Positions 33,459-42,913 of a stretch of 64,000 bases of DNA are shown one piece after another (within the stretch, counting starts at the first letter, position 1; each line of letters opens with the position of its first letter). A program made the position numbers and the translations under genes. The DNA is taken from the NCBI RefSeq assembly GCF_012844365.1, contig NZ_CP051626.1, positions 1,426,001 through 1,490,000 of the forward strand, read 5' to 3'. The notes beneath the pieces are model-generated. The model did not search any database. It saw nothing but the letters and a program-made list of their open reading frames with translations, and had not been told where the DNA came from. Source of the stretch: Brevibacterium sp. 'Marine' (GTDB lineage Bacteria; Actinomycetota; Actinomycetes; Actinomycetales; Brevibacteriaceae).

Positions 33459-34926
33459 GCGCGGTCAATCCGAGCGCCTCGTCGGTGTCGCTCTGGGAGT
33501 GGGCGACCGCCTCTGCGGTCCAGTCGGTGCGGTCGAGGTCGGGGACCGCCTCGGTGATCTGTGACTTCCAGCCGCCGTGCCACTGGGCAGGGAAAGCCTG
33601 CGCGAGCAGGTCGAACATGATCGGCACCGCCGTGGATGCTCCGGGTGAGGCGCCGAGGAGGCCTGCGATCGAACCGTCGGCGGACACGACGAGTTCGGTG
33701 CCCTGCTGCAGGACGCCGATCCTCTTCGGATCCGGTTTGACCAGCTGCGCTCTCTGCCCGGCTGGCAGCAGGGTCCACTCGTTGCGTCGGGCCGACGGGA
33801 CATAGCGACGCAGCTGCGCGAACTTCCGCGACGGGCTGGCCGCAAGCTCCTTGACGAGGAACGACACGAGGCTGAGGTTCTGCAGACCGGCCGCCGCAAT
33901 GACGTGCAGGTTGCCCGGCCGGACGGTCGTGAAGAAATCCGAGAGGCGACCGTGCTTGAGCAGCTTCGTGCTGAAGGTCGCATACGGGCCGAACAGCAGA
34001 TGCTCCCTGCCATCGACGACTCTCCGATCCAGATGCGGCACCGACATCGGCGGGGCACCCACGTCGGCCTGACCGTAGACCTTCGCATCATGCCGGGCGA
34101 CGACCGACGGCGTCGAGCACCGGTTGAAGGCGGCGCCGACCGGCAGAACCGCATAGCCGCGGACTTCGGGGATCTTCGCCTTCTGCAGGAGCCGCAGCGC
34201 GAAACCGCCCGCCCCGACGAACACGGTCTTGGCGTGCACGGCAAATGGTCCCGTCGGCGTCGAACCGCTGACCGTCCAGCCCGATGCGCGCGATTCGATC
34301 CCGGTCACTGCGTGACCCGTGCGCACCTCGGTGGACCCGATCCTCAACAACTGAGAGGTCAGCGCCCCGAAATCAACGTCGGTGCCGCGCGGATGCCGCG
34401 CCGCCGCCATGGGTTCGTCGCTGTCGACGCGTCCCTCCATCGTCAGCGGAGCCCACTGGGCGATGGTGTCCGGGTCCTCCGTGTATTCCATTTCTGAGAA
34501 CAGCGGATCGGCTTTGAGGGTGTCGACTCGGTGGCGCAGGTAGGCGACGTCTGTGTCGCCGAAGACGAGGTTCATGTGCGGGGCCGAATGGACGAACTCC
34601 GCCGGGTCGAGGAGCCCGAGTCGGACGAGATGGGCCCACCACTGCCGGGTGAGGTGGAACTGCCCGGCGATCTCGGCAGGCTTCGCCGCGTCAGCCGGAT
34701 CGGGCATGTAGTTGAGCTCGCAGTACCCCGAATGACCGGTGCCGGCATTGTTCCACGGGTCGCTGCTCTCACCGGCGATGTCCTCGGCTTTCTCCAGGAC
34801 GAGGATCCGCAGATCAGGATCGAGCAGGGTCAGCATCGAGCTCAGAGTCGCAGACATGATGCCCGCACCGATGAGGACGACATCGGCATCCGGCAGGTGG
34901 TCGGTGTGCTGGGGGTTCGCAGTCAT
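33445..34926 (-). CDS. mqo: Malate:quinone oxidoreductase
   Basis: The 493-residue FAD enzyme oxidises L-malate to oxaloacetate at the membrane and passes electrons to quinone. The N-terminal FAD motif is DVVLIGAGIMSATLSSMLTLL (about residues 14-34), followed by the characteristic DPWNNAGTGHSGYCELNYMP and QWWAHLVRLGLL segments; the C-terminal GLLGASPGASTAVPIM is an MQO hallmark. Length agrees with Mqo (about 500). The ATG at 34926 is preceded by GGTGAGAAC; a longer in-frame start at 35016 would overlap the divergent regulator. The last three or four codons lie within the right 48-bp repeat. Confidence 0.95.
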   Translation of the reverse strand: MTANPQHTDHLPDADVVLIGAGIMSATLSSMLTLLDPDLRILVLEKAEDIAGESSDPWNNAGTGHSGYCELNYMPDPADAAKPAEIAGQFHLTRQWWAHLVRLGLLDPAEFVHSAPHMNLVFGDTDVAYLRHRVDTLKADPLFSEMEYTEDPDTIAQWAPLTMEGRVDSDEPMAAARHPRGTDVDFGALTSQLLRIGSTEVRTGHAVTGIESRASGWTVSGSTPTGPFAVHAKTVFVGAGGFALRLLQKAKIPEVRGYAVLPVGAAFNRCSTPSVVARHDAKVYGQADVGAPPMSVPHLDRRVVDGREHLLFGPYATFSTKLLKHGRLSDFFTTVRPGNLHVIAAAGLQNLSLVSFLVKELAASPSRKFAQLRRYVPSARRNEWTLLPAGQRAQLVKPDPKRIGVLQQGTELVVSADGSIAGLLGASPGASTAVPIMFDLLAQAFPAQWHGGWKSQITEAVPDLDRTDWTAEAVAHSQSDTDEALGLTALSPG

Positions 34927-34978
34927 GTTCTCACCATGCGCCCGCAGGAATAATCCGTCCAATGAGTGATCGGAACTG

Positions 34979-34984
34979 TATGAT
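34979..34984 (+). promoter_or_regulatory. -10 element TATGAT of the LysR gene
   Basis: TATGAT ends 6 bases before the ATG and there is no ribosome site, so the transcript is probably leaderless. The 64-base region between the divergent mqo and regulator starts must also hold the mqo promoter and any LysR binding site. Confidence 0.45.
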
Positions 34985-34990
34985 CCGAAT

Positions 34991-35890
34991 ATGGAACGAT
35001 CATCCGATTCCCGCACGGCTCCGCTGCCGGCACTGCGGGAACTCGTGGAACTGGCTGATCAGGACGGGCATCTGACCGAGGCCGCCGCCGCTGCAGGGAT
35101 TCCCCAGTCCACGATGAGCCGACGCATCCACGCCCTCGAGAGCCACCTCGGCGTGCCGTTGACCGTCCCGCGCGGACGCGCCATCGGTCTGACGACGGCG
35201 GCACTGGATCTCGTGGCCGCGGTGCGTGCCCCGCTGACGGAGATCGATGCGGCGCTGGTCGATCTCGCCGAGGCGGCCGACCCCGAACACGGAACGATCC
35301 GGTTCGGATTTCCGCTGACGATGGGTGCCGGTGAGGTACCCGATCTGCTCGCGGCGTTCAATCGTGCTCATCCCGGCATCCGACTCGATCTCAAACAGGC
35401 ACACGGTGCCGAACTCGTCGCTGATCTGCAGCGAGGCACCCTCGATCTGGCGATCATCATTCCGCCTCCGGCCGAGGTCAACCACGAGGTGCTCGCGCGG
35501 CAGACGATCATCGCGGCCCTGCCCGATGCGCACCCGTTGGCAGGCGTTCGCAGCATCACCCTGGAGCGGCTGGCCGACGAGGAATTCATTGCCACCCCTG
35601 CGAGCTATAACCTGCGGGTGCTGACCGACCGGTGGTGTCGGGCGAGCGGATTCGATCCGGAGGTGAAGATCGAGGTCACCGAATTCTCGACGATCCGCGA
35701 ATTCGTCGGCCGCGGAATGGGCGTGGCACTGATCCCGCCCGCGGTGCGTCCGGTCGACGGAATCACCGAGGTGGCCCTGGACGGGCCTGATTATGTCCGT
35801 GAGATCGCCCTGTGTTCGGCCGTGCGCCGGCCCGGCCGCGTCGTCGAGCGCCTGCGCGACTTCATCGCAGGGTGGGATCTGAGCAGATGA
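34991..35890 (+). CDS. LysR family transcriptional regulator
   Basis: This 299-residue regulator starts MERSSDSRTAPLPALRELVELADQDGHLTEAAAAAGIPQSTMSRRIHALESHLGVPL, a clear LysR winged helix-turn-helix (residues about 13-70). A periplasmic-binding-like co-inducer domain follows (LDLKQAHGAELVADLQRGTLDLAIIIPP and the VGRGMGVALIPPAV segment). It is divergent from mqo and likely regulates it in response to a C4 acid; this role is inferred from position. Confidence 0.9.
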   Translation: MERSSDSRTAPLPALRELVELADQDGHLTEAAAAAGIPQSTMSRRIHALESHLGVPLTVPRGRAIGLTTAALDLVAAVRAPLTEIDAALVDLAEAADPEHGTIRFGFPLTMGAGEVPDLLAAFNRAHPGIRLDLKQAHGAELVADLQRGTLDLAIIIPPPAEVNHEVLARQTIIAALPDAHPLAGVRSITLERLADEEFIATPASYNLRVLTDRWCRASGFDPEVKIEVTEFSTIREFVGRGMGVALIPPAVRPVDGITEVALDGPDYVREIALCSAVRRPGRVVERLRDFIAGWDLSR

Positions 35891-35976
35891 GATCGGGGCG
35901 ATCGGGTTCGAGCCGCCGAGTTCCTTCGCGAATCGACCGCATTCGTGAGCGCTCTCGGAAATGGAAGCAGGCCCTG

Positions 35977-37512
35977 TCACGCAGCAGTCGGCTGAGAATC
36001 GGCACGGGCGAGCAGGAGTGCACCCGGGGAAGGATCGGCGGGTCTGAGGACCAACTCGGAGAGCACAGTGAATCCGGCATTGCGCATCCACTGCGCGACG
36101 GTGTTCGGCTGTCTCAGAAAACTGTCGATGTCGACGCCCTGACCGGAATACCCCCGTGAGGTGTGTTTCGCACCGTCTCCGACGTGGAATCCCACGAGCA
36201 GCAGGCCTCCGGGCCGCAGAACCCGTCTGAACTCGTCCATCACGCCGGGCATGGCACTGTCGGGAACGTGCACAATCGACCAGAAGGCGACAATGCCCGC
36301 CAGCCCTGCATCTTCTGTACTCAGCTGCGTCATCGTGCCGCATTCGAAATGGCATGAGGGATGGTCACGGCGAGCGATCTTCAGCATCTCAGGAGAGATG
36401 TCGATGCCGAAAGCGTTCAATCCCAAGCCATTGAGATAACCGGTCACGTAGCCTGTGCCGCAGCCGACGTCGGCGACGCGATCCTCCGAGTCTTCGCCGA
36501 TCAGCTCCGCAAAGAGGCGAAGACCTGCCCGTAGGTGGGGGCTGGACTCGAGCAGTCCGTCCACTTCGCGGGCGTAGTCTTCGGCATCGATGTCGTAGCT
36601 CCTGCGGATGTCGTCCAACCAGCCGAAGTCGGACAGCATTGGGTCGCCGCCGAGCCCGCCGGCCGGGCCCATCGATTGCCGCATATGTGCGAGAAGCCGA
36701 GGAACCACAGTGTGCCAATGGCTGGGAGGAGGAGTTTCGTGGCCCGCTCCTTCGAGCATGAGAATGTCGCTTTGGGGGATCATCTCGGCCAGCGCCCGAC
36801 CATGTGCTGCGGGAAACAGTGGGTCGTCGGTGCTGTGGATGATCAGAGTGGGCGCGTCGATGGCCGCCGGATCGCACTCGGGACTCGTGGCGATGAGAAA
36901 GTGATTGGTCATCGACGATTCCATGTCCACGGTCCGCTCGACCTCAGCTGTGGCGATCTCCCGAGTCCGGCGGACGTCGAAACCCGACGACCCCGCGTAC
37001 GGGCGTTCGACGTCGATGCGATGTTCGATGACGGCAGCTCGGTCGGACCAGTCGACGTCCGGCGGATCTGCGGCGAAGGTGGATTGGAGTTCCGCAGTCG
37101 GCGGCGGCAGGCGCCCTGAGTCTCCTCCGGCAGGTGAGGACTCCACGAGCGTGAGGGTCCGCACCCGTTCGGGGAATCTGACCGCGATGACCTGGGCTAT
37201 GCCGCCACCCATGGACAGCCCTATAAGATGAGCGGACGCGATTCCGAACTCGTCCAGAATGCGAACGGGGTCGGTGACGAGTTCCTCTCCGGTATATTGC
37301 GGGTGGCCGGGCGGACTCGAGGTCGACCGACCGGTATCTCGGTGATCGTAGCGGATGACCTGGAAGCCCTGCCCGCTGAGCATTCGGCAGAAATCGGGCG
37401 TCCACCAATCCATCGACTGCGCACCCCCGGCGATGAGCAGCACCGATTCACTTTGGGGCGGCCCGAAGCGGTCCACGGCCAATTCGATGCCATCGAACTT
37501 GACGAACTCCAC
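35977..37512 (-). CDS. Fusion of alpha/beta-hydrolase and class I SAM methyltransferase
   Basis: A 511-residue two-domain protein. Residues 1-about 270 form an alpha/beta-hydrolase: oxyanion region LLIAGGAQSMDWW, nucleophile elbow GLSMGG (Ser100), later DAPTLIIHSTDDPLFP (acid) and GAGHETPP (His). After a linker, residues about 320-511 carry a Methyltransf_11-type domain with the SAM motif VADVGCGTGYVTG near 345, then FGIDISPEMLKIARR, VAFWSIVHVPD and LRPGGLLLVGFH. The frame is uninterrupted and each domain looks complete, so this is not an obvious frameshift artefact. Substrate is unknown. The GTG start lacks a strong ribosome site. Confidence 0.85.
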   Translation of the reverse strand: MEFVKFDGIELAVDRFGPPQSESVLLIAGGAQSMDWWTPDFCRMLSGQGFQVIRYDHRDTGRSTSSPPGHPQYTGEELVTDPVRILDEFGIASAHLIGLSMGGGIAQVIAVRFPERVRTLTLVESSPAGGDSGRLPPPTAELQSTFAADPPDVDWSDRAAVIEHRIDVERPYAGSSGFDVRRTREIATAEVERTVDMESSMTNHFLIATSPECDPAAIDAPTLIIHSTDDPLFPAAHGRALAEMIPQSDILMLEGAGHETPPPSHWHTVVPRLLAHMRQSMGPAGGLGGDPMLSDFGWLDDIRRSYDIDAEDYAREVDGLLESSPHLRAGLRLFAELIGEDSEDRVADVGCGTGYVTGYLNGLGLNAFGIDISPEMLKIARRDHPSCHFECGTMTQLSTEDAGLAGIVAFWSIVHVPDSAMPGVMDEFRRVLRPGGLLLVGFHVGDGAKHTSRGYSGQGVDIDSFLRQPNTVAQWMRNAGFTVLSELVLRPADPSPGALLLARADSQPTAA

Positions 37513-37563
37513 CGGACGCCCCTGTCGGAGATGGATAAGAGTAGGGACGATTCTACACCGCGC

Positions 37564-39699
37564 TCACGCCCGCGAACGTGCCAGCAGATAGACGAAGTAC
37601 GGGGCGCCGATGAGGGCGACGATGAGCCCGGCCGGTATCTGCGCTGGAGCGATGACCGTACGTCCCACGGCGTCGGCGACGACGAGGCCCACGGCCCCGA
37701 GCAGCATCGCCGTGGGCACGACCCGGATATGCCGAGCCCCGACCAGAGCACGTGCCGCATGCGGGGCGACGAGACCGATGAATCCGACGACGCCGACGGC
37801 CGATACGCTCACCGCTGCGAGCACGGCAGCGGTGATGAGCACCGCCAGTCGCACCGGTTCACGCGGAACTCCGACCAGTCGTGGGGTGTCATCATCGAGG
37901 GCGAGCAGGTCGAGTTCGCGCGTCCATACGACCGCCAGTGGTACGGCGACGAGCAGAGCGAGGGCGACCGGTGCGATATCGGCCCACGTCCGTCCGTACG
38001 TCGACCCGGAGAGCCAGGTAAACAGCGCCGGAGTGTCCCAGGGATTCGCTCGGACGAGGAACAGTGTGGTCAGAGCCGTGAATCCGAACCACAGGCCGAT
38101 GCCGATGAGGACGAGACGATCCGTATTCATCCCGCCCCGCCACGACAGCCCGTAGACGATGGCGAAGGCGACCAGGGCGCCGACGATGCCGACTGCGGAG
38201 ACGAGACCGACCCCGGCGCCGGGGATGAGGGTGACGACGATGACGGCTCCCAGTCCGGCTCCACCGGTGATGCCGAGCAGGCCGGGCTCTGCCAGAGGGT
38301 TGCGTGCACTGGCTTGGACGAGGGTGCCGGAGAGTCCGAGCGCAGCACCGGCCGCCAGGGCAGCCGCGACCCGTGGCGCCCGGGAATCGAAGGCGAAGCC
38401 GATGACGGGTGCCGCCCGATCCTGGAACCACAGCAGCATATCGCCGAGGAGGTAGAACCGTTCCCCGGTGAGCAGCCCGATCACGGCGACGGCGACGAGA
38501 ACGACAGTGCCGGTGACGATGACGAGGCCGGCCCGTCGGGGACCGACCACCGTCGAATTCGCCGCCGAGGTGGTCGCCGCCTTTGATGTCGTGCGCATCG
38601 ACCGCGCCAGCAGAACGAGGACGAGCGCCCCGAGCACGGTCGTCGTCACACCCGACGGCAGGGTGATCGCTTCGGTGGCGCCGACGACGGCGCGCAGCAG
38701 GGCATCGGCGACGATGACGATGATCGCGCCGATGAGACCGGCGGCCGGAAAGAGCACGGCATGACGGCCGAGGCCCGGTACCACGCGGGCCAGCAGCCTG
38801 GCGATGACCGGAGCGCAGAGACCGACGAAGCCGATCGGCCCGGCCAGAGTCACCGCAGTGGCGGTGAGCATGACGGCCAGCAGGATCCCGATGGCCCGAG
38901 TCGACCTGACCGGAACTCCGAGCACCGAGGCGGCATCATCACCGAGACCGAGCAGATCCAGCCGCCTCGACAGCAGAATCGCGGCGGCGGCGATGACAGC
39001 GATGACCGGAATGCTGCGCAGGGCCGCAGTGCCGTCGAGCTGGTTGAGCGTGCCCGACCCCCAGGAGAAGAGACTCGTCGTCTCTTCGGCGAAGAGGATG
39101 AGCAGAGTCGACGTCCCCGCCTGCAGCGCCATCGCCGTGGCCGTGCCCGCCAGCACGAGCCGAGTCGTCGAGGCGCCTGCGCCTCCAGCCAAGCCGAGGA
39201 CCAGGGCTGCGGCGAGCAGACCGCCGAGGAAGGCGACCCCGCCCGAGGCCCAGAGCGGAATCGCAATGCCGAAGGCAGTGACCACGGTGACGGCGAAGTA
39301 TGCACCGCCGGTGACCGCCAGCGTGTCCGGCGACGCCAAAGGGTTGCGTGCCAGCGACTGGAACAGGGCGCCGGCAACGCCCAAGGCGATGCCGACGAGG
39401 ATGCCCGCTCCCACACGCGGCAGCCGGGATCCCAGCAGGATGTCGCGGGCACTGGGACCATCCTCGGCGTGGGAGAACGTACCGGTCACTGCCGTGAACA
39501 GCTCTCGGGCACCGATCCCCGAGGTCCCCTGCGTGATATGCCATGCGGAGGCGATGAGGAGGACGGCGACGAGTCCGAGGAGAGCGGCGACGGTCGACAG
39601 GACGCCGACGAGGCCGCGACCGCGGACGGGAACCTCGGTCGGTTCCGGTGCCGCGGTCGTCTGCTGGGAGGCGCTCGGGCGGGTCAGGGGAGAGGCCAC
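37564..39699 (-). CDS. Iron-siderophore ABC permease, fused FecCD/FhuB type
   Basis: The 711-residue protein contains two complete FecCD permease modules in tandem, about 330 residues each. The first has SRLPRVGAGILVGIALGVAGALFQSLARNPLASPDTLAVTGGAYFAV and the second DSRAPRVAAALAAGAALGLSGTLVQASARNPLAEPGLLGITGGAGLGA, the paired hallmark of FhuB-like double permeases. Such a fusion supplies both transmembrane halves of the importer from one polypeptide. It begins with GTG three bases after the stop of the binding protein gene and ends the operon on the minus strand. Confidence 0.93.
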   Translation of the reverse strand: MASPLTRPSASQQTTAAPEPTEVPVRGRGLVGVLSTVAALLGLVAVLLIASAWHITQGTSGIGARELFTAVTGTFSHAEDGPSARDILLGSRLPRVGAGILVGIALGVAGALFQSLARNPLASPDTLAVTGGAYFAVTVVTAFGIAIPLWASGGVAFLGGLLAAALVLGLAGGAGASTTRLVLAGTATAMALQAGTSTLLILFAEETTSLFSWGSGTLNQLDGTAALRSIPVIAVIAAAAILLSRRLDLLGLGDDAASVLGVPVRSTRAIGILLAVMLTATAVTLAGPIGFVGLCAPVIARLLARVVPGLGRHAVLFPAAGLIGAIIVIVADALLRAVVGATEAITLPSGVTTTVLGALVLVLLARSMRTTSKAATTSAANSTVVGPRRAGLVIVTGTVVLVAVAVIGLLTGERFYLLGDMLLWFQDRAAPVIGFAFDSRAPRVAAALAAGAALGLSGTLVQASARNPLAEPGLLGITGGAGLGAVIVVTLIPGAGVGLVSAVGIVGALVAFAIVYGLSWRGGMNTDRLVLIGIGLWFGFTALTTLFLVRANPWDTPALFTWLSGSTYGRTWADIAPVALALLVAVPLAVVWTRELDLLALDDDTPRLVGVPREPVRLAVLITAAVLAAVSVSAVGVVGFIGLVAPHAARALVGARHIRVVPTAMLLGAVGLVVADAVGRTVIAPAQIPAGLIVALIGAPYFVYLLARSRA

Positions 39700-39702
39700 G
39701 GT

Positions 39703-40746
39703 CTACTTGGTCAGTGCGTCGACGTATGCGTCGAGGGCCTGTTCGGATGACCTGGGTCCGCCGAAGGTCCAGATCCCTGCGGGGAAGGCCGTGGTGCGGT
39801 CGTCCTTGACGGCGGGGATGTTCGCCCAGATGTCGTTCTTCTTCAGCAGCTCCACATAGTCCTCGGACTCGGGGTCCTCGGTTCCGGTGTAGAAGAAGTT
39901 CGCGTCACCGACCTTCGAGATGCCTTCGATGTCGGTCTGGCCGAGTCCGTATGCGGGGTCGACCTCACCGATCCACGCGTTCTTCAGACCCAGCTCCTCG
40001 CCGAGCTCGCCGATGAGCGATCCCTGACCGAAGGGGCGCAGCGCCACATTCGAACCATTGACCCAGCCGTCGAAGTAGACGAATTCGGTGGTCGCCGGGT
40101 CCGCCTCGGCGATGGCCTTCTTCGATTCGTCGAGCTTCGCATCGAAGTCGCCCAGCACGGTTTCGGCGCGTTCGGTGCGACCGGTCGCCTCGGCGACGGT
40201 GGTGAACGTGTCCTTCATGTACGTGACGGGATCCTTGCCGTCGGCGCCGGCCATCGCCATCACGGGGATTCCCTGGTCCTCGAGCTGACCGACGATCTTG
40301 TCCTTGCGGTTCGTCGTTTCGATGATGACGAGATCCGGATCGGCCGACAGGATCGACTCGACATTGGGTTCCTGGCGCGTGCCGACGTCGGTGGTGGAGT
40401 CGGGCAGCTTCTCTGCTGTGTCCCAGGTGGTGAAGCCCTTCGCGTCCGCGACGGCGGCGGGGTCGACGCAGAGGGAGAGGAGATCCTCGGTGTACTGCCA
40501 TTCGAGCGAGACGACATTCGCCGCCGGCTTGTCCAGTGTGATCTCGTGACCGGTGTCGTCGGTGATTGTGACCGGATCCGCCGAGGTGGTGCTCGAGTCG
40601 TCCGCGCATGAGGCCGAGGTCTGTGACGTCGCATCGGCGGGAGCATCGGTGTCGGTCGTCCCGCACCCGGTCAGGGCGAGTGCGCAGACCGCCGTCGCCG
40701 ATGCGAAGGCGGCGAACGAGGTGCGCGACAGAGGAGTTGTGGTCAT
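39703..40746 (-). CDS. Iron-siderophore ABC substrate-binding lipoprotein
   Basis: This 347-residue lipoprotein has signal MTTTPLSRTSFAAFASATAVCALALTGCG with lipobox LTGC (Cys28). The mature region has the FecB/FhuD-type fold: VTITDDTGHEITLDKPAANVVSLEWQYTEDLL, DPDLVIIETTNRKDKI, and the helix/backbone typical of class III binding proteins, ending GPRSSEQALDAYVDALTK. It presents ferric siderophores (possibly catechol or hydroxamate type; not determinable) to the fused permease immediately downstream. Confidence 0.93.
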   Translation of the reverse strand: MTTTPLSRTSFAAFASATAVCALALTGCGTTDTDAPADATSQTSASCADDSSTTSADPVTITDDTGHEITLDKPAANVVSLEWQYTEDLLSLCVDPAAVADAKGFTTWDTAEKLPDSTTDVGTRQEPNVESILSADPDLVIIETTNRKDKIVGQLEDQGIPVMAMAGADGKDPVTYMKDTFTTVAEATGRTERAETVLGDFDAKLDESKKAIAEADPATTEFVYFDGWVNGSNVALRPFGQGSLIGELGEELGLKNAWIGEVDPAYGLGQTDIEGISKVGDANFFYTGTEDPESEDYVELLKKNDIWANIPAVKDDRTTAFPAGIWTFGGPRSSEQALDAYVDALTK

Positions 40747-40832
40747 GGTCTTCTTTCTGTGGGCCGATCAGCGATCGGGTCTGGGGTGGTGCGATATCGG
40801 AGTGTGAACGTCAGATGGTGCGGTGGGGGTGC

Positions 40833-41657
40833 TCAGATGGCTGCGGCCGGGCGGCGGGTCCGTCGGTGGAGAGCCTCGACCCGGACCAATCCGGTGTCGG
40901 CATCGATGCGTGTCGCGATGGGCAGTCCGTAGACTTCGCTGAGCGTCTCGGCGGTGAAGACGTCCTCGCAGGTGCCGACCGAGCGGATGCGGCCCTGCTC
41001 GAGCAGGACCACGTGGTCAGCGACGGTGGCGGCATGGTCGAGGTCATGGAGGACGACGCCGACGGCGATGTCGTGGTCATCGGCGAGTTCGCGCATGAGG
41101 TCGAGGATCTCTGCCTGGTAGCGCAGGTCCAGATGGTTCGTCGGTTCGTCGAGCAGCAGCACACCGGTGTCCTGAGCCAAGCAGGTCGCCAGCCATACGC
41201 GTTGGAGTTCGCCGCCGGAGAGCTGGTCGACCGGGCGGTCGGCCATCGTCATGGTGCCGGTGAGCACGAGAGCGCGATCGATGGCAGCGCGATCGGCGTC
41301 GGTGAGCCCGGCGAAGCGCTTGCGGTGCGGGTGGCGGCCGAAGGTGACGATCTCACGGACGCTCAGTCCCGACGGGTGCGGGCGTGACTGGGACAGCAGG
41401 GTGACGAACCGGGCGAATTCTCTGGCCGTGAGAGTGCTTGCCGGAGTGTCGGCATCAGCCTCGGTGATGACGACATCGCCCGAGGCGATCGGGTGCAGCC
41501 GGGCCAGCGACCGCAGGACGGTCGACTTGCCCGACCCGTTGGGTCCGAGTAGGGCGGTCACCCGTCCCGGGACGATCGTCAGGCTCACGTCGTGGACGAC
41601 CTCGGTGCGGTCGTAGCCCAGGTTGAGGCCGGTGGCAGTCAGTGCAATCGCGTTCAC
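40833..41657 (-). CDS. Iron-siderophore ABC ATP-binding protein (FecE/FhuC type)
   Basis: A 274-residue ABC ATPase with Walker A GPNGSGKST near residue 40, signature LSGGELQRVWLA, Walker B LLLDEPTNHLDL, and switch His in VLHDLDHA. FepC/FhuC-like segment LLSQSRPHPSGLSVREIVTFGRHPHR is characteristic. It is the first gene of a three-gene operon. The GTG start comes directly after an IdeR/DtxR box, without a ribosome site, indicating leaderless translation. Confidence 0.92.
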   Translation of the reverse strand: MNAIALTATGLNLGYDRTEVVHDVSLTIVPGRVTALLGPNGSGKSTVLRSLARLHPIASGDVVITEADADTPASTLTAREFARFVTLLSQSRPHPSGLSVREIVTFGRHPHRKRFAGLTDADRAAIDRALVLTGTMTMADRPVDQLSGGELQRVWLATCLAQDTGVLLLDEPTNHLDLRYQAEILDLMRELADDHDIAVGVVLHDLDHAATVADHVVLLEQGRIRSVGTCEDVFTAETLSEVYGLPIATRIDADTGLVRVEALHRRTRRPAAAI

Positions 41658-41658
41658 A

Positions 41659-41677
41659 AATGCTTAGCCTAACCTAA
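41659..41677. promoter_or_regulatory. IdeR/DtxR-type iron box overlapping the promoter of the siderophore operon
   Basis: The 19-bp segment AATGCTTAGCCTAACCTAA matches 15 of 19 positions of the DtxR consensus TTAGGTTAGSCTAACCTAA, with a perfect right half. On the minus strand it contains TAGGCT, a good TAnnnT -10, 8 bases before the GTG start, so iron-loaded repressor would block polymerase directly. The box is two bases from the gene. Confidence 0.85.
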
Positions 41678-41779
41678 GTTCCGATCTGAGGGCATATATG
41701 TGATGCAGATCACTCACGTCAGTGGCTGCCGATAGGGTGAACCCGCGACCGTAAGATGGGACCGATCGAGGAGGAGCAG

Positions 41780-42913
41780 ATGAGATTCATCGCCACGGGG
41801 GACTGGCAGCTGGGTATGACCGCGCACTACCTCAGTGAAGAGGCGCGCCCGAGATTCCACCGTGCCCGCCTCGACGCCGTCGCCCGCATCGGTGCGCTCG
41901 CCGCCGAGACGGACGCGGAGTTCGTCCTCGTCTGCGGAGACGTGTTCGAAACGAACCAGCTCGACCGAGCCATCATCGCCCGCACCTTCGAAGTCCTCAA
42001 CGCGTTCACGGTCCCTGTCGTTTTGCTTCCCGGCAATCACGACCCCTTGGACGCCGCATCGATCTACGACTCTCAGGCCTTCTCCTCGCAAGTGCCCTCC
42101 CATGTGCACGTCCTGCGCAGCAGCGATCCGTTCACCGTCGTCCCCGGGGTCGACATCGTCGGAGCCCCCTGGTTCTCCAAACATCCCCAGGGGGATCTCG
42201 TCGCCGCAGCGACGAATGACCTCGCCGAGGTGGCCGACCGTGGCATCCGCATCATCGCCGGCCACGGAGCCGTGAGCGTCCTCGACCCCGACCGGGAATC
42301 GCTGGCCACCATCGACACCGACCATCTGCAGTCTCTGCTCCGTGAGGATCGCGCCCAGTTCGTCGCGCTCGGTGACCGGCACGCGACCTTCGAAGTCGCC
42401 GACCGCATCTGGTACCCGGGAGCACCAGAGGTGACCTCCCGACGTGAGACCGATCCGGGCAATGTGCTCGTCGTCGACATCGACGCCGATACCCACCGGG
42501 CCGAGGTCGACAAGGTCCACGTGGGCACGTGGGCCTTCACCGTCATCGAAGCCGACCTCAACTCCGCCGAGGATGTCACCGAGCTCGAAGAGCGGATGAA
42601 CGCCGTTCCGGACAAGGACCGCACGGCGGTGTGGCTGGTCCTGCGCGGCACTCTGCCGACGGCGGCGAAAGCCCGCCTCGATGAACAGCTCGACCACTTC
42701 GCCGACCTGTTCGCACTCGTCTCCCTCTGGGAGCGGCACATGGACCTGGCTGTCGTCGCTGCCGACGACGACTTCGCCGATCTCGGACTGAGCGGATACC
42801 TGCAGGAGGCCCTCGACGAGCTCTCCGCGCGAGCCACAGCAGACGACGACTCAGCAGTTACGGCCCAAGACGCACTCGGTCTGCTCTACCGATTCGCCAG
42901 GAGCGGCTCATGA
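41780..42913 (+). CDS. SbcD/Mre11-like metallophosphoesterase (DNA repair exonuclease family)
   Basis: The 377-residue calcineurin-like phosphoesterase starts MRFIATGDWQLGMTAHYL. Metal motifs: GDWQ (the usual D-x-H of Mre11/SbcD is D-x-Q), GDVFE, GNHD, GHGA and GDRH. This set and length fit actinobacterial YhaO/SbcD relatives that pair with an SMC-like ATPase. The GAGGAG ribosome site precedes the ATG. The stop overlaps the start of the ATPase gene by four bases, a sign of a stoichiometric nuclease-ATPase complex acting on DNA ends. The altered first motif could change metal use or activity. Confidence 0.88.
   Translation: MRFIATGDWQLGMTAHYLSEEARPRFHRARLDAVARIGALAAETDAEFVLVCGDVFETNQLDRAIIARTFEVLNAFTVPVVLLPGNHDPLDAASIYDSQAFSSQVPSHVHVLRSSDPFTVVPGVDIVGAPWFSKHPQGDLVAAATNDLAEVADRGIRIIAGHGAVSVLDPDRESLATIDTDHLQSLLREDRAQFVALGDRHATFEVADRIWYPGAPEVTSRRETDPGNVLVVDIDADTHRAEVDKVHVGTWAFTVIEADLNSAEDVTELEERMNAVPDKDRTAVWLVLRGTLPTAAKARLDEQLDHFADLFALVSLWERHMDLAVVAADDDFADLGLSGYLQEALDELSARATADDDSAVTAQDALGLLYRFARSGS

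Noticed and set aside
35977-37512. Two adjacent genes joined by a frameshift artefact
   Set aside because: The frame runs through the linker without any internal stop or start signal, and each domain is in the same frame.
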